Origin: Nitrospirota bacterium
Lineage (GTDB): Bacteria > Nitrospirota > Nitrospiria > Nitrospirales > UBA8639
NCBI GenBank assembly: GCA_029879555.1
Contig: JAOUQB010000022.1
Span: 1 to 15,647, forward strand
DNA length: 15,647 nucleotides
Direction: 5' to 3'
The position numbers and the translations under genes were made by a program. Positions 14,442-15,647 of this stretch are shown piece after piece; position 1 is the first letter of the stretch, and each line of letters starts with the position of its first letter. The notes below the pieces were generated by a model. The model was not told where the DNA came from, made no database searches, and saw nothing but the letters and a program-made list of their open reading frames with translations.

Positions 14442-15647
14442 ATGTTCGAAAACATCGATATCGAAACATATTCGGAAAGCATGGCCAATTGGTTCGGCGG
14501 AATATTCTGGACGCCGAACACGTTGTATCAGGGCCTGATCATCGTCGGGGCCTTTCTGATGGCCACCGTTGTCTCCCGCCTTATCCGCAAGCGTCTCATT
14601 GAGACAATTGACCGCTTGAACATTCCGGCACAAGCCAAGAGAGCCTTGAACAATTTGCGTAATCTTATTGTTCCACTGATCACGCTTGTTCTGGTTTTTA
14701 TTGTGACTCGCATCACCAGCTCGGAAATGGTGAAGATGAACGTCGCCTTCAGTGAAGGCGTGATGAAGCTCCTCCTCGCCTGGATTGTCATCCGGATGAC
14801 CTTGCAATTCATTGCCAATGGATTTGTCCGGAATTTCTTTGCGGTCTCAATCTGGGCGGTTACCGCACTCAGTATCTTCGGCGTACTGGATGAAACCAGT
14901 GCTGTTCTGGATGCCGTCGGCGTGAACCTGGGGGAGTTTAGGCTATCGGCGTTAGCCCTCATCAAGGGCGTTCTGGCCCTCTTTATTCTGTTGTACCTCG
15001 CGATCTTCGTTTCAAGCATTGCCGAGCGCCGTGTATTCCAGACGCAAAGCCTTACACGTTCATCCCAAGTGCTCATCGCCAAAATCATTCGCATCACATT
15101 GGTCGTATTTGCGCTGCTGATTGGCATTGCCAGCGCCGGCATTGACCTATCGATTTTCGCCATCTTTGGGGGGGCGCTCGGTCTTGGGATTGGGTTTGGC
15201 CTGCAAAAAGGCGTGTCCAACCTTTTTAGCGGCATCTTGTTACTGCTCGACAAATCAATCGAACCCGGTGACGTACTGGAGATGGAAAACGGCACGTTCG
15301 GCTGGGTTCAACATATGGGCGCACGCTATACGGAGGTGGTCACCCGCGATAACAAATCCTTCCTCATTCCTAACGAGGATTTCATTACGCAGCGTGTTGT
15401 CAACTGGTCGCACCATGGCAACACACTGATCAGGCTCGAAGTGGAATTCGGCGTGCACTACCGCCATAATCCGCATGAGATCAAGCGCATAGCAGAGGCC
15501 GCCGCCCTCAACGCTCATGAGCGCATCTGCCAGGCCCCAGAACCCATCTGCCACCTCGTGGAATTCGGGGAGAGTTCCATCAACTTCAAGCTGCGTTTCT
15601 GGATTAAGGATGCCGAAAAAGGTGTGACCAATATCCGCGGTGCCGTC
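14442..15647 (+). CDS. MscS-family mechanosensitive ion channel, 3' end cut by window edge
   Basis: Exactly 402 codons are present from ATG 14442 to the edge, without a stop. The N-terminal part has about five or six hydrophobic helices, more than the three of E. coli MscS, so it belongs to the longer channel group. The pore helix and start of the MscS domain are clear: GGALGLGIGFGLQKGVSN from residue 243, then LLLLDKSIEPGDVLE and FLIPNEDFITQRVVNWS. Such channels open under membrane tension and release solutes on hypo-osmotic shock. An in-frame TAA four codons upstream excludes an earlier start, and no strong SD site is visible. The cytoplasmic vestibule domain continues past the window. Confidence 0.93.
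   Translation, partial: MFENIDIETYSESMANWFGGIFWTPNTLYQGLIIVGAFLMATVVSRLIRKRLIETIDRLNIPAQAKRALNNLRNLIVPLITLVLVFIVTRITSSEMVKMNVAFSEGVMKLLLAWIVIRMTLQFIANGFVRNFFAVSIWAVTALSIFGVLDETSAVLDAVGVNLGEFRLSALALIKGVLALFILLYLAIFVSSIAERRVFQTQSLTRSSQVLIAKIIRITLVVFALLIGIASAGIDLSIFAIFGGALGLGIGFGLQKGVSNLFSGILLLLDKSIEPGDVLEMENGTFGWVQHMGARYTEVVTRDNKSFLIPNEDFITQRVVNWSHHGNTLIRLEVEFGVHYRHNPHEIKRIAEAAALNAHERICQAPEPICHLVEFGESSINFKLRFWIKDAEKGVTNIRGAV

Noticed and set aside
14316..14807. 163-codon minus-strand open frame rich in His, Asp and Asn
   Set aside because: It overlaps the start of the MscS gene in antisense, and its composition is typical of a shadow frame of hydrophobic coding sequence.
14528..15295. 255-codon minus-strand open frame
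   Set aside because: It is exactly antisense to the MscS domain, whose motifs are unmistakable. The minus product is low-complexity (Arg, Thr, Ser, Met) and matches nothing.
1..15647. Search by eye for tRNA, rRNA, CRISPR arrays, transposases and defence genes
   Set aside because: No clover-leaf segment, repeated spacer pattern, transposase motif or recognised defence domain was seen; short or divergent RNAs could still be missed without a covariance-model search.

Overview
The window looks like chromosomal DNA of a free-living, Gram-negative-type bacterium with mid-range GC content. The mix of genes (HTTM/DCC pair, DUF46 protein, cupredoxin-like exported protein, TtcA, hybrid histidine kinase) would fit Nitrospirota, perhaps a Nitrospira-like nitrite oxidiser. 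That assignment is inference and rests on no marker gene. I saw no rRNA, tRNA, CRISPR array, intact insertion sequence or prophage gene.

Layout. Positions 1-3170 form a minus-strand cluster of three membrane proteins: an NTT/AAA-type (ATP:ADP antiporter-like) transporter, a small three-helix membrane protein, and a sodium:solute symporter cut by the left edge of the window. A 391-base divergent spacer follows. Positions 3562-5646 are a plus-strand cluster: a one-helix membrane protein overlapping an HTTM (vitamin K-dependent carboxylase-related) protein, then a DCC-family thiol-disulfide oxidoreductase. A metallophosphoesterase lies convergent to it (5699-6499, minus). MsrA, the methionine sulfoxide reductase, follows at 6662-7228 (plus). 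Next come two minus-strand pairs: a DUF46/CarS-like CDP-archaeol synthase homologue with a one-helix membrane protein (8177 to 7260), and an exported cupredoxin-like protein with TtcA (9838 to 8286).

Positions 9934-12426 encode an 830-residue hybrid sensor histidine kinase, divergent from the cupredoxin gene across only 95 bases. After it come a DUF2892 protein (plus), a bacterial PH-domain membrane protein (minus) and a small exported protein (minus). A 565-base stretch without an intact gene then holds a strong REP-like or terminator-like hairpin and what may be a decayed gene fragment. The window ends inside an MscS-family mechanosensitive channel gene (plus).

The gene set is dominated by envelope functions: transport, osmotic relief, thiol and methionine redox, copper-type periplasmic proteins and signalling. 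I did not find a clearly new defence or mobile system. The best leads are the HTTM/DCC module with its uncharacterised one-helix partner, a promoter placed so that the cupredoxin gene would be leaderless, and the hairpin plus degraded segment before mscS.
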